From contig CAZBKM010000009.1 in the NCBI GenBank assembly GCA_964492485.1, positions 43,650-107,649 on the forward strand: 64,000 nt of DNA, written 5' to 3'. How positions within the stretch are numbered: the stretch's first letter is position 1; every line of letters begins with the position of its first letter. The position numbers and the translations under genes are program-made. Below, in pieces: positions 48,779 to 57,610 of the stretch. Source of the DNA: UBA5336 sp964492485 (GTDB taxonomy: Bacteria; Pseudomonadota; Alphaproteobacteria; Caulobacterales; Hyphomonadaceae). Under the pieces are notes generated by a model. That model had not been told where the DNA came from. It worked only from the letters and a program-made list of their open reading frames with translations, and made no database searches.

Positions 48779-49320
48779 TAACCGGCGATGCGTGGCACGA
48801 AATCGTAATCGTCGCGCGACTTCCGTTCCCGCTTCCGCGCCGGTTGGAACGCCACTTTCGCGTGATCCTTGCAATAGGGGCCGCAGTCGGCCTTGCGGCC
48901 GCAAAAGGCGAAACTCGGGTCGGCAGGATCCCCGATCGGCCATTTGCACATGCTGTCGCGCAGGTTCATGACCGTCGGCACGCTACCATCGTCGAGTTGC
49001 AGCGGCGGCAGCTTCTCGATCTCCGCCTTTTCCGCTTGCGGTGTCGCGGTGACCGGTACGCCCTGGCGGCCCTGGCCGGCCACGGGTTTCGGTGTTGCGA
49101 CACTCCCGTCGGGGAGGAAGCGCGGCTTCGGCCGGGCCAGCCGCGGGGGGCGCTTGACGGGGCGGGACGGCGTTGCCCGGCCCGACAGGCCAAGGCGATG
49201 CACCTTGCCGATAACCGCATTGCGGGTCACGCCGCCCAATTCCTTGGCAATCTGGCTGGCGGAGTGGCCCTCCGCCCAAAGTTTCTTCAGCGTCTCGACG
49301 CGTTCCTCGGTCCAGGCCAT
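48778..49320 (-). CDS. gcrA: GcrA cell cycle regulator
   Basis: The 180-residue product has the GcrA signature at its N-terminus, MAWTEERVETLKKLWAEGHSASQIAKELGG and VTRNAVIGKVHRLGL (HTH), a basic Pro-rich linker, and a C-terminal domain with CKWPIGDPADPSFAFCG, ADCGPYCKDHAKVAFQ that binds sigma-70. In Caulobacter GcrA activates genes through promoters methylated at GANTC by CcrM. The start at 49320 is certain. A B repeat abuts its stop codon; its promoter region carries a palindrome and a DnaA-box-like site. Confidence 0.97.
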   Translation of the reverse strand: MAWTEERVETLKKLWAEGHSASQIAKELGGVTRNAVIGKVHRLGLSGRATPSRPVKRPPRLARPKPRFLPDGSVATPKPVAGQGRQGVPVTATPQAEKAEIEKLPPLQLDDGSVPTVMNLRDSMCKWPIGDPADPSFAFCGRKADCGPYCKDHAKVAFQPARKRERKSRDDYDFVPRIAG

Positions 49321-49398
49321 GTCGGAATGTCTCCCCGCGCCCCGTTTCTCGGGCCCACAAGATGTTGTACCCAGGCGGTTCAGCCTTCCGCCGCGATG

Positions 49399-49470
49399 TC
49401 TAGATATCGTATCCTAGGGTACGATGAACACAAGATGCAGGGTTAGTGCTGTCCACAGGATTCTAGATAT
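49399..49470 (-). promoter_or_regulatory. gcrA upstream region: near-palindrome, repeated TCTAGATAT, DnaA-like box and GANTC
   Basis: TCTAGATAT occurs at 49399-49407 and 49462-49470. Between them lies ATCGTATCCTAGGGTACGAT (49406-49425), an 18/20 palindrome centred on CCTAGG. CTGTCCACA at 49450-49458 matches the DnaA box at 7 of 9 positions, and GATTC (GANTC, the CcrM site) is at 49459-49463. In Caulobacter, gcrA transcription is controlled by DnaA and CtrA and by CcrM methylation, so these sites are plausible controls here. Confidence 0.45.
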
Positions 49471-49541
49471 AGTGTTTGCCGGCCACGCGCATCAGGGTCG
49501 CGGGCTCGCCAAGCTCCCCACGATGCCTTATGTGTCGATGG

Positions 49542-50420
49542 ATGCCTGATACGAGTCTCCTGTCCGATGCCACCGCAGACGGCGCGCCGGTTTCAGACCC
49601 CGCGTCCGCAGCCACTGTGCGGCCGCCGCGCCAATATGGCGCTGTCAACTGGGTCGGCCTCTACACCCTCTACAAGCGTGAGGTGGGACGGTTCCTGAAG
49701 GTGTGGATGCAGACCCTGTTTGCGCCGGTGATCACGACCCTCCTGTTCATGACCGTCTTCAAGCTGGCCTTCGGTGACCGGGGCGAGTTGACCGGGGATT
49801 TCGAGGGGCTGATCTACAACAATTTCCTCGCGCCGGGGCTCGTCGTGATGGCGATCCTCCAGAACGCGTTCCAGAACACGTCGAGTTCGCTGACCATTTC
49901 CAAGGTGCAGGGCAGCCAGGTTGATTTCCTGATGCCGCCCCTGTCCTCGCTCGAGCTGACGGCGGGCTTCGTGGCCGGGGCCGCAACCCGGGGTATCCTC
50001 GTGGCCATCATCGCCGGGCTGGCAATCCATCTCTCGGGCCTCGCCAGCCTCGACATCGTGCATCTCTGGGCCGTGCTCTATTTCGGCGCCATGGCGGCCA
50101 TCTTTCTTGGTGCGCTCGGTGCCATGGGCGGGATCTGGGCCGACAAGTTCGACCATCTCGCGGCCATAACCAATTTCGTGATCGTGCCGCTGACCTTCCT
50201 GTCCGGGACGTTCTACGACATCAAGGTGATGGTTGAGCCGTTCCGGACGCTCGCCTATTTCGATCCGTTCTTCTACCTGATCGACGGGTTCCGCTACGGG
50301 TTCCTCGGTGTCTCGAATTCCAATCTGACAATCGGGGTGATTGCGGCCGGCCTGCTTGCAGCGGCCAGTTTCATCGCCACCTGGGCGATGTTTCGGTCGG
50401 GTTACAAGCTCAAGGCCTGA
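49542..50420 (+). CDS. ABC-2 type transporter permease
   Basis: The 292-residue product has a cytosolic N-terminus of about 55 residues and then six hydrophobic segments; YKREVGRFLKVWMQTLFAPV, FLAPGLVVMAILQNAFQNTSSS and PLTFLSGTFYDIKVM are typical of ABC-2 permeases such as those of polysaccharide or drug exporters. No ATPase gene lies beside it, so it must work with a subunit encoded elsewhere. The start is uncertain; no clear Shine-Dalgarno. It is divergent from gcrA. Confidence 0.88.
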   Translation: MPDTSLLSDATADGAPVSDPASAATVRPPRQYGAVNWVGLYTLYKREVGRFLKVWMQTLFAPVITTLLFMTVFKLAFGDRGELTGDFEGLIYNNFLAPGLVVMAILQNAFQNTSSSLTISKVQGSQVDFLMPPLSSLELTAGFVAGAATRGILVAIIAGLAIHLSGLASLDIVHLWAVLYFGAMAAIFLGALGAMGGIWADKFDHLAAITNFVIVPLTFLSGTFYDIKVMVEPFRTLAYFDPFFYLIDGFRYGFLGVSNSNLTIGVIAAGLLAAASFIATWAMFRSGYKLKA

Positions 50421-50429
50421 GGCGCCGCC

Positions 50430-51500
50430 TCAACGTTGGGGTTCCGCCCTTGCCTGTGCGGCGGCCGGCTCAGACGGGCGCAGGAGACGGTTCCGCAGCC
50501 ACCGGTTCGCTGGACGTTCCACGCCATGGTAGAGCACCGGTGCCGCGAGGAAGGTCAGACCGAGCGTCAGCACGATGATGAGAAGCCCGCCGATCATCCC
50601 GCCGGCGACATGGAAGGCGACCAGCGCCCCCGTCAGCGGCAGGACCAACGGGTGCGCCAGATACACCGCATAGGCGTAGTTGCCGAAGCGGGCGACGCCC
50701 GCGCCCTTGAAGGGCTTCCGGTAGAGGTCCTGCCCGCCCAGTCCGAACACGACCATGGCACCGAAGGGCGCATTGACGAGAAGCGACATCCAAGGGCCAA
50801 GCGGCTGCAGCGTAGCGGCCACCAGACCGATGCCGCCGACCAGTGTCAGGGGCCATACCGGATGTGTCCGGATCCAGTCGGCCACGCGGGGATGAACGAG
50901 GGCCACACCCACGCAGACCCCTGCGGCAAACTCCATGAGGATCGGATCGCCATAGAAGGCGCGGACCTCCCCTTCGGGCAGCGCTTTGGCCAGGGCGATC
51001 AGGACGGGAACCGCCGCGATGGCCACCAGCGGCGCCTTGCGCCGCGCAAGCCAGAGGCCGCCGGCATAGATCAGGTAGAACAGCATCAGATAGTTCAGGG
51101 TCCAGCCGACGAACAGGATCGGCTGGATGTGCCCGAAGCCGTCCATGTTCGGCAGGAACAGGAAGCTCGAGATCACGCCCCAGGTGCTGAGATCGGCCGC
51201 CGGCATCAGCCAGGGCCGGATCAGGGTCAGTCCGATGGCCGCCAGGGTGAGCAGCCAGTAGAGTGGCACGATCCGCGCCGTTCGCTTGATCAGGAAGCGC
51301 CCCGGGGTTGCGTCCTGCGGCGTCGTCAGGACCAGGATGAAACCGGAGACCAGCAGGAAGATGTGAAAGCCCGGTCCCGCCAGGTTCAGATGGCGGATCC
51401 CGGACTGCGTGACGACGTTTGCGTCGATGTAGATGAGAATGTGCTGCAGGGCGATGGCCGTGCAAGCCAGTACCCTCACCAGATTGACCCCGACCATCAT
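50430..51500 (-). CDS. acyltransferase family 3 membrane protein (OafA/YrhL-like)
   Basis: The 356-residue protein has about ten membrane helices and the Acyl_transf_3 pattern: VRVLACTAIALQHI (conserved His), FHIFLLVSGFILVLT, FLIKRTARIVPLYWLLT (conserved Arg-x-x-Arg region) and VYLAHPLVLP. Such enzymes O-acylate surface polysaccharides or lipids. The target is unknown. It is convergent with the ABC-2 permease gene, nine bases apart. Confidence 0.88.
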   Translation of the reverse strand: MMVGVNLVRVLACTAIALQHILIYIDANVVTQSGIRHLNLAGPGFHIFLLVSGFILVLTTPQDATPGRFLIKRTARIVPLYWLLTLAAIGLTLIRPWLMPAADLSTWGVISSFLFLPNMDGFGHIQPILFVGWTLNYLMLFYLIYAGGLWLARRKAPLVAIAAVPVLIALAKALPEGEVRAFYGDPILMEFAAGVCVGVALVHPRVADWIRTHPVWPLTLVGGIGLVAATLQPLGPWMSLLVNAPFGAMVVFGLGGQDLYRKPFKGAGVARFGNYAYAVYLAHPLVLPLTGALVAFHVAGGMIGGLLIIVLTLGLTFLAAPVLYHGVERPANRWLRNRLLRPSEPAAAQARAEPQR

Positions 51501-51658
51501 GGGATTGGTTCCGCTTGCTCGAAAGTGTTACGCGCCGAAGCCGCGTGAGGTGGTCACGCCGAGGCCGGCGCTGTTCGGCGGGGATGCAGCAAGCCCTGTG
51601 CCAGCGACCCGGTAGGCGCCTTCACCGGATGTTTTCCAGATGGGGTAACTCTTCGCCG

Positions 51659-51889
51659 ATGACGGATATACCGAGCTGCCGCTCCAGAAGCCAACCCCGG
51701 AACCAGACCCCCAGACTGTCGCCTGAGGAGTATCGGCGCCTGCGCGAGGTGGCACAGCGGCAGGCCCGGTCGGGGGCAGCGCTGCGCCACCTGGCCCTGG
51801 CGCTGGGCGTCGCTCCCTCGACGATGTTCCGCTGGGCGGCGGCCGATCGCTTCCGCGCCAGCGACCTCGGCCGCCCCGAGGAGGAGTAG
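51659..51889 (+). CDS. small helix-turn-helix protein
   Basis: The 76-residue product has a basic N-terminus and a C-terminal HTH-like segment LRHLALALGVAPSTMFRWAAADRFRA, reminiscent of transposase or phage regulator HTH domains. No family is recognised. Start alternatives in frame are 51629 and 51515; 51659 gives the shortest sensible protein. It is convergent with uvrB, whose stop is 51 bases away. Moderate doubt remains whether it is expressed. Confidence 0.5.
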   Translation: MTDIPSCRSRSQPRNQTPRLSPEEYRRLREVAQRQARSGAALRHLALALGVAPSTMFRWAAADRFRASDLGRPEEE

Positions 51890-51939
51890 CCGATCGGGTC
51901 CTGTCTGCACGGGCATGGCGACCGCATCCGGTCGGTGCC

Positions 51940-54147
51940 TCAGAGCGCGAGTTCCTGTTCCCGCAGCCGTTTGACCTCGTCACGCAGGCGGGCGGCGTCC
52001 TCGAACTCCAGATTGGCCGCTGCCTCCCGCATGTCGCGTTCGAGCGATTCGATCATGGCCCTAAGATTGTGTCCGCTTTCGCCGTGGGCGATGGCGGGCG
52101 CAGGGGCCTCCGCCACGCCGCGCCGGCGCGACTTGCCGCCCTTGAGCTGCGGCTTGCCGTAGCGATCGCCCGGGGCACCCTTCACGCCGCGTGCGCCCTC
52201 GCCGAGATCGCCAAGGATGTCGGCCACCTCGCGGACGATGGTTGTTGGCGTGATGCCATGCGCCTCATTGTGGGCGATCTGTTTGGCCCGGCGCCGTTCG
52301 GTCTCTTCCATGGCTCGCTGCATGGAGCCGGTGATCCTGTCGGCATACAGGATGACCCGTGCATCGGCGTTCCGGGCCGCGCGCCCGATGGTCTGGACGA
52401 GCGAGGTCTCCGAGCGCAGGAACCCTTCCTTGTCGGCGTCGAGGATGGCGACCAGTCCGCATTCCGGGATGTCGAGACCTTCCCGCAGGAGGTTGATCCC
52501 CACCAGGACGTCGAACTCGCCGAGACGAAGGTCGCGAATGATCTCGATCCGCTCGACCGTGTCGATGTCGGAATGCATGTAGCGGACGCGGATGCCCTGC
52601 TCGTGCAGGTATTCCGTCAGGTCCTCGGACATCTTCTTGGTCAGCGTCGTGGCGAGCGTGCGGTAGCCCTTTTCGGTCGTGGCCCGGATTTCGGCCAGCA
52701 GATCGTCCACCTGATTCGTCTGGCCCGTGGACACGGGGCGAACCTCCACGGGCGGATCGACCAGACCGGTCGGTCTGATGACCTGTTCCACGAAGACGCC
52801 GCCGGTCCGCTCCATTTCCCATGGCCCGGGCGTCGCCGACACATGTACCGTTTGCGGGCGCATGGCGGTCCATTCCTCGAAGCGCAGCGGCCGGTTGTCG
52901 ACGCAGGAGGGCAGGCGGAAACCGTATTCTGCCAGCGTGCGCTTGCGATTGAAGTCGCCCCGGAACATGCCGCCGATCTGCGGGATCGTCTGGTGGCTCT
53001 CGTCGACGAAGAGCAGCGCATTATCCGGGATGTACTCGAACAGGGTCGGGGGCGGTTCGCCCGGCTTGCGTCCTGTGAGGTAACGGGAATAATTCTCGAT
53101 CCCGTTGCACGAGCCCGTCGCGGCCAGCATTTCGAGATCGTAGGTGGTACGCTGCTCGATCCGCTGGGCTTCCAGCAGTTTTCCGTTCGCCTCGAAATGG
53201 GCGATGGTGTCCTTGAGCTCCGCCTTGATCCGCTCGATGGCCTGGTTGAGCGTTGGCTTCGGCGTCACATAATGGCTGTTGGCGTAGACCTTCACCTTGT
53301 CCAGCGACCGGATCCGGCGGCCGGTCAGCGGGTCGAACTCGGCGATGGATTCCAGTTCGTCCCCGAAGAAGGACAGCTTCCAGGCCCGGTCGTCCTGGTG
53401 TGCGGGGAAGATGTCGAGCACGTCGCCCTTCAGTCGGAAGGTTCCGCGAACGAAACTCATGTCGTTTCGCGTGTATTGGAGGTTTACCAGGCGCTGGGTC
53501 ACCTCCCGCGGGTCGACCCGGTCGCCGGCGGCGAGCTGGAACGTCATGGCGGTGTAGGTTTCCACCGAGCCGATGCCGTAGATGCAGGAGACGGAGGCGA
53601 CGATGATCGTGTCGTCGCGCTCCAGGATCGCGCGGGTCGCGGCGTGCCGCATCCGGTCGATCGCCTCGTTTATGGAGCTTTCCTTCTCGATGTAGAGGTC
53701 GCTCTTCGGGACGTAGGCCTCCGGCTGATAATAGTCGTAATAGGAAACGAAATACTCGACGGCATTGTCGGGAAAGAAACTCTTGAACTCGCCATATAGC
53801 TGGGCGGCCAGGGTCTTGTTCGGCGCCAGGATCAGGGCGGGCCGCTGGGTCGCCTCGATCACCTTCGCCATGGTGAAGGTCTTGCCCGTGCCCGTCGCCC
53901 CGAGCAGGACCTGGTCGCGCTCACCAGCCTCGAGCCCGTCCACCAGTTCCGGGATGGCCGATACCTGGTCGCCGGCGGGCTCATATTTCGAGGCGACACG
54001 GAACCGCTTGCCGCCTTCCAGCTTCTCCCAGTCGCGCTCCGGGCGGTGTGGTGACCATGTCTCCGACGGGATGCCCGTGGGGCTGACCCCGAGCTGGTCG
54101 AAGGAGAAGATTGCCCGGTCTTCCGCGAAACCACGTTGATCTGCCAT
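51940..54147 (-). CDS. uvrB: excinuclease ABC subunit B
   Basis: Damage-verifying helicase subunit of nucleotide excision repair. The 735-residue product has Walker A LLGATGTGKTFTMAKV, the beta-hairpin YYDYYQPEAYVP, the helicase motifs VDESHQTIPQ (DESH) and QTIGRAARN, GINLLREGLDIPE and the C-terminal UVR domain (MIESLERDMREAAANLEFEDAARLRDEV) that contacts UvrC. The ATG at 54147 is preferred over a start six codons upstream. An insert after residue 645, rich in Gly/Lys/Arg, precedes the UVR domain. I see no GTTC-N7-GTTC LexA box in the short upstream region. Confidence 0.98.
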   Translation of the reverse strand: MADQRGFAEDRAIFSFDQLGVSPTGIPSETWSPHRPERDWEKLEGGKRFRVASKYEPAGDQVSAIPELVDGLEAGERDQVLLGATGTGKTFTMAKVIEATQRPALILAPNKTLAAQLYGEFKSFFPDNAVEYFVSYYDYYQPEAYVPKSDLYIEKESSINEAIDRMRHAATRAILERDDTIIVASVSCIYGIGSVETYTAMTFQLAAGDRVDPREVTQRLVNLQYTRNDMSFVRGTFRLKGDVLDIFPAHQDDRAWKLSFFGDELESIAEFDPLTGRRIRSLDKVKVYANSHYVTPKPTLNQAIERIKAELKDTIAHFEANGKLLEAQRIEQRTTYDLEMLAATGSCNGIENYSRYLTGRKPGEPPPTLFEYIPDNALLFVDESHQTIPQIGGMFRGDFNRKRTLAEYGFRLPSCVDNRPLRFEEWTAMRPQTVHVSATPGPWEMERTGGVFVEQVIRPTGLVDPPVEVRPVSTGQTNQVDDLLAEIRATTEKGYRTLATTLTKKMSEDLTEYLHEQGIRVRYMHSDIDTVERIEIIRDLRLGEFDVLVGINLLREGLDIPECGLVAILDADKEGFLRSETSLVQTIGRAARNADARVILYADRITGSMQRAMEETERRRAKQIAHNEAHGITPTTIVREVADILGDLGEGARGVKGAPGDRYGKPQLKGGKSRRRGVAEAPAPAIAHGESGHNLRAMIESLERDMREAAANLEFEDAARLRDEVKRLREQELAL

Positions 54148-54503
54148 GGGCGATATGTGGCGCACGCCCCGCCATGAGGGAAGGGGTCATCTGCCAGCCG
54201 ACAAAAAGCCCGGCGAGACGGCGGCCGGGCACCCGGGCCCGGCCAGGAAAAAAGGGCACACGACGCACGCCAGTGGAGAGTGTCGATGCAGATCGGAGGT
54301 TCCAAAGGGCGTCGGCATCCCGAAGGATCGCCCTGCGTCGCGGCCAGGTTCCGTGTGTCCCACTGTCGACAGTATCAGCCTGTGGGACCCGGTCGCCAAG
54401 TGACTTCTTGTGCGCTGCGCTATAGTCCGTGTTCAGAGGCTCTTAACGTACCCGCGCGTCTCGGTTAGACCGAGCCTCCAGGACAACCTTTAAGAGCGTG
54501 CCC
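54148..54503. promoter_or_regulatory. divergent gap between uvrB and the FKBP lipoprotein with competing stems in the 5' UTR
   Basis: A 356-base gap without genes. It contains a perfect palindrome ACTGTCGACAGT (54362-54373), a -10-like TATAGT (54421-54426) and, downstream of this, mutually exclusive pairings: GAGGCTC/GAGCCTC (54436-54442/54472-54478), CTCGGT/ACCGAG (54460-54465/54469-54474) and GCTCTTAA/TTAAGAGC (54439-54446/54490-54497). The last would hide the start region of the lipoprotein gene (ATG 54504). Confidence 0.4.
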
Positions 54504-55445
54504 ATGACTCCTTCCTTCCCGACCGCCGGACTTGCCGCCCTGGCACTGGCGGGGTGTCTGCTGCTTTCGCTGACGGGCTGCGACGGTGCGACGCCGCCGG
54601 CCGACGAGGCGGCGAAGGACTCCCCGGCAGACAGCCCCATCCTCGACAATCTGCCCTGGGAGGAGGCTGACGGGACCCAGGCGACGGGCTCCGGCCTGGA
54701 GTACAAGGTGCTTCGCCGGGTCGACGACCCCGACGCGGCCTCGCCGCAAAGCCCGCGCGACCGCGTTACGGTGATGTATGAGGGCCGGCTGGCGCGCAAT
54801 GGCGAGCTGTTCGACAGCTCCTATGCCCGCGATGCTCCGGCCACCTTTGCGCTGAACCAGGTGATTCCCGGCTGGACCGAGGGGCTGCAGCTCATGTCGG
54901 TGGGCGAGTCCTACCTGTTCTACATTCCTGCCGACCTGGCCTATGGCGACCGTCCGCGTCCGGGTGGACCGATCCAGCCCGGCGACGACCTGATCTTCCG
55001 GGTCGAGCTTCAGGATGTGGAAGCCGCGCCGCCGCCGCGCACCGTCGATACCGAGGCGTGGGACACCTACACGCCCTGGCAGTCGGATCGGGAAGGCGTG
55101 CAAACGCTCGGGGACGGGATCGAATATGTGGTACTCGAGCGCGGCGACGAGGACGCCCCCTCGCCAGCCGGCGACGATCGGGTGGTTGTGTTCTACGAGG
55201 GCCGTCTCGACAGCGACGGGACCGTGGTCGACAGCGCCTTCGACCGGGGTCAGGCAGCGATGTTCCCGGTGAATCGCGTGATTCGGGGCTGGTCCCTGGT
55301 GCTGAAGGAGATGCGCCGCGGCGACCGCTGGCTTGTGCACATCCCGGCCGCGCAGGCCTATGGCGCTCAGGGCAAGGATCCCGTGCCGCCGAACGCCGAC
55401 CTGAATTTCGAGATCGAGCTGATGGATGTGCTGCCGACCCAGTAG
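54504..55445 (+). CDS. lipoprotein with two FKBP-type peptidyl-prolyl isomerase domains
   Basis: The 313-residue product has a lipoprotein signal ending LTGC at residue 29-32 and two FKBP domains, about residues 58-178 and 195-313. Each has the FKBP signature: VMYEGRLARNGELFDSSY, VIPGWTEGLQLM, FYIPADLAYGD in the first and VFYEGRLDSDGTVVDSAF, VIRGWSLVLKEM, VHIPAAQAYG in the second. It should catalyse proline isomerisation in extracytoplasmic protein folding. The duplication is unusual for an outer-membrane FKBP such as FkpA. Upstream stems may regulate it. Confidence 0.92.
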   Translation: MTPSFPTAGLAALALAGCLLLSLTGCDGATPPADEAAKDSPADSPILDNLPWEEADGTQATGSGLEYKVLRRVDDPDAASPQSPRDRVTVMYEGRLARNGELFDSSYARDAPATFALNQVIPGWTEGLQLMSVGESYLFYIPADLAYGDRPRPGGPIQPGDDLIFRVELQDVEAAPPPRTVDTEAWDTYTPWQSDREGVQTLGDGIEYVVLERGDEDAPSPAGDDRVVVFYEGRLDSDGTVVDSAFDRGQAAMFPVNRVIRGWSLVLKEMRRGDRWLVHIPAAQAYGAQGKDPVPPNADLNFEIELMDVLPTQ

Positions 55446-55609
55446 CGCGATGAACCTGCTTCGTCGGCCGGGGCGGCTTGCACGCCTGGCCAAGGCGAGG
55501 CATCACCAGACCTGATGAACGGCGCGCCCCGGCGGTTCGCCGTCCTTTTCCCTGGGTGCCGGCGCGTGCCGCCTGGCCCCGCCGCCGGTTCGAACCGGGC
55601 GGCCTGACC

Positions 55610-56638
55610 ATGAAAGCGAGGCGAGGCGTGGCACCGATACGTTTCGGACTGATCGGGACCGGCCCCCTGGGCCGGGCCAGGGCACAGACGGTGATGGCGA
55701 GCGCTGAGGCGGAGTTGCTGGCGACGGCGGGACCGGGTCCAGATCCGGGCCTCGCACCGCATTCCGACGACCCGATGAGCGTCTTGCTGCGTGCCGACCT
55801 CGATGCCCTTATCTATGCCGGCCCGGTGTCCGAGGCGGCCCGTTACGTGGCCGCTTGTCTCGGGCGGCGCCTGCATGTCCTTTGCGCCACGCCACCCGGT
55901 GCCGGCATGGCGGATGTGATGGAGCTGCGCAAGGCCGAGGCGGCGACACCAGACCGCACGCTCTGGTTCGGCACGCCTTTGCGCTATCACGGTTCCGTCC
56001 GCGCGGCCCGGGCGCAACTGGCGGCCACGCCGTTTGGTCGCCTGCTGACGGCGCGCGCGCTGGTGGCGAAGTTCCGCCCGCCCCGTCCCGAAGGAGGCGG
56101 CGGTATCCTCATGGCACGCGGTCTGCCGGTCTTGGACCTGATGCAGAGCTTCACCGGGCCGTTCGAGGAGGTCCACGCGCTGTTCGGACAGGGTGCCTGG
56201 GCCTCAGGGACCGCGGACGACGACGCGCTCGCCCTGATGCGTACCCATGACGGGACGCTGGCTCAACTCCACGCCAGTGCGAGCTGGGCCCGCGAGACGT
56301 TCCGTCTGGAGCTGGGGTTCGAGCAGGGGTATCTCTGGCTTGACGGTCTGACGGGGGAGGGGGGCTCGCTTGCGCCTGAAGTCCTCGTCGTGGGACGCCC
56401 CGCCCGGTCGGAGACGGGGAACCTGCTCGCGAACCCGGAGGAAGACATCCACCGCTTCGAAGAGGACACGGCCATGGATGCGGAACTGGCTGATTTCCTG
56501 GCGGCGGTAACCGGGCGCGCGCCCCAGCTCCACGGCACGAGCCAGCAGGCGTTCGACGCGATGAACCTGGTCCAGCGCCTGTATGCGGCGGACCGTGCCT
56601 GGCCGGCAGCCGTCCAGCCGTCACGGGCTGCGGAATGA
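55610..56638 (+). CDS. Gfo/Idh/MocA-like oxidoreductase with altered catalytic motif
   Basis: The 342-residue product has an N-terminal dinucleotide fold (FGLIGTGPLGRARA) and the C-terminal beta-sheet domain of the Gfo/Idh/MocA family. The EKP motif that carries the catalytic Lys is replaced by ATP (VLCATPPGAG), and the usual D-x-x-x-H pair is incomplete (LDLMQSF), so classical dehydrogenase chemistry is unlikely. It overlaps the following phosphatase gene by four bases (ATGA, 56635-56638). The start at 55610 is uncertain but consistent with family length. Confidence 0.8.
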   Translation: MKARRGVAPIRFGLIGTGPLGRARAQTVMASAEAELLATAGPGPDPGLAPHSDDPMSVLLRADLDALIYAGPVSEAARYVAACLGRRLHVLCATPPGAGMADVMELRKAEAATPDRTLWFGTPLRYHGSVRAARAQLAATPFGRLLTARALVAKFRPPRPEGGGGILMARGLPVLDLMQSFTGPFEEVHALFGQGAWASGTADDDALALMRTHDGTLAQLHASASWARETFRLELGFEQGYLWLDGLTGEGGSLAPEVLVVGRPARSETGNLLANPEEDIHRFEEDTAMDAELADFLAAVTGRAPQLHGTSQQAFDAMNLVQRLYAADRAWPAAVQPSRAAE

Positions 56639-57402
56639 GCGCCGGCGCGGTCGACCTGGAGGCGCTGTGCGCGCTGGCGGCGTCGGCCGCCGAGGCCGCA
56701 GGCGCGGCGCTTGCGGCGCGTGGAGAGGCGTTCCAGGGCGTGGCCGCCGAAGCGGGACGGGACATCAAGCTTCATGCAGACCGCGCCGCAGAGGCGCTCA
56801 TCGTCGAACGGTTGCGCTCCGGTAGTCCCCACGCCGTCCTGGGGGAGGAGACAGGCTGGCAGGGCGCGCCGCCGCCGGACGACCGGACGCCCTATTGGGT
56901 GGTCGATCCGCTGGACGGATCGGCGAATTACGACCGGCGCATTCCGATCTGCGCCGTGTCGATCGCGCTCATGCGTGGTACGTCGCCGGTCCTTGGCGTC
57001 ATTCACGATTTCCACCATGGCGAGACCTTCACCGGCGGTGAGAGCCAGCCTGCGGCATGCAACGGGACGCCGATCCGTGTTTCGGACATTTCCGAGCCCG
57101 CGCGCGCGGTTCTGGTCACCGGCTTGCCGGTGCAGTCGGATTACTCCGACGCGGCGTTGGGCCGGATGGCGCGGGACTTCGCCAGGTGGAAGAAGGTGCG
57201 CATGATCGGCTCGGCCGCCATGGCGTCGGTCTATGTGGCGTCGGGGCGGGCCGATCGTTATGCGGAAGCGGGGACGCGCCTGTGGGACGTGGCGGCGGGA
57301 CTTGCCATCGTGGCCGCGGCAGGTGGCCGCGTGTTCCTCTCCGACGGCCCCGCCGACGGGCCGCGGCGCGTGTCGATGGACAATGGGCATCTGCCGGACT
57401 GA
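56635..57402 (+). CDS. inositol monophosphatase family protein
   Basis: Mg-dependent phosphatase fold, 255 residues. Metal ligands are present: GEETG, the WVVDPLDGSANYDRRIP motif and the C-terminal LWDVAAGLAIVAAAGG. Substrate may be inositol phosphate, a sugar phosphate such as fructose 1,6-bisphosphate or histidinol phosphate; sequence alone cannot tell. It is translationally coupled to the Gfo/Idh-like gene and followed by a diverged B repeat and cysQ, a distant family member. Confidence 0.88.
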   Translation: MSAGAVDLEALCALAASAAEAAGAALAARGEAFQGVAAEAGRDIKLHADRAAEALIVERLRSGSPHAVLGEETGWQGAPPPDDRTPYWVVDPLDGSANYDRRIPICAVSIALMRGTSPVLGVIHDFHHGETFTGGESQPAACNGTPIRVSDISEPARAVLVTGLPVQSDYSDAALGRMARDFARWKKVRMIGSAAMASVYVASGRADRYAEAGTRLWDVAAGLAIVAAAGGRVFLSDGPADGPRRVSMDNGHLPD

Positions 57403-57474
57403 TCCCGTGCCGGGCGGTTCCGGTTGCCTTCGTGGTTTCGCGGTCGGCCAAACCGATCTAACGGTTGCGGCGCA

Positions 57475-57548
57475 GGCGGACCCGTCTGCGAATGAAGGCT
57501 TGCGCGAGACCCGGAACGTGAAGCGACGGTCTGGCGTGGACCGGAAGG
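57475..57548 (-). repeat. degenerate B-family repeat
   Basis: In the 208-base gap before cysQ, GGCGGACCCGTCTGCGAATG, AAGGCTTGCGCGAGACCCGG and GTGAAGCGACGGTCTGGCGT align in inverted orientation to the B repeat, about 70 bases after the upstream stop codon. Orientation relative to the preceding gene is the same as in the copies directly after stop codons. Confidence 0.5.
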
Positions 57549-57610
57549 CTGGCGCCCCAGGTCCCCGTGGGGACCTTCCCGACCGGTCAGTATACCCACG
57601 AGGAGTTGCC

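Noticed and set aside
52069..53799. 576-codon open frame antisense to uvrB
   Set aside because: High-GC antisense artefact; uvrB covers the whole region with all motifs intact.
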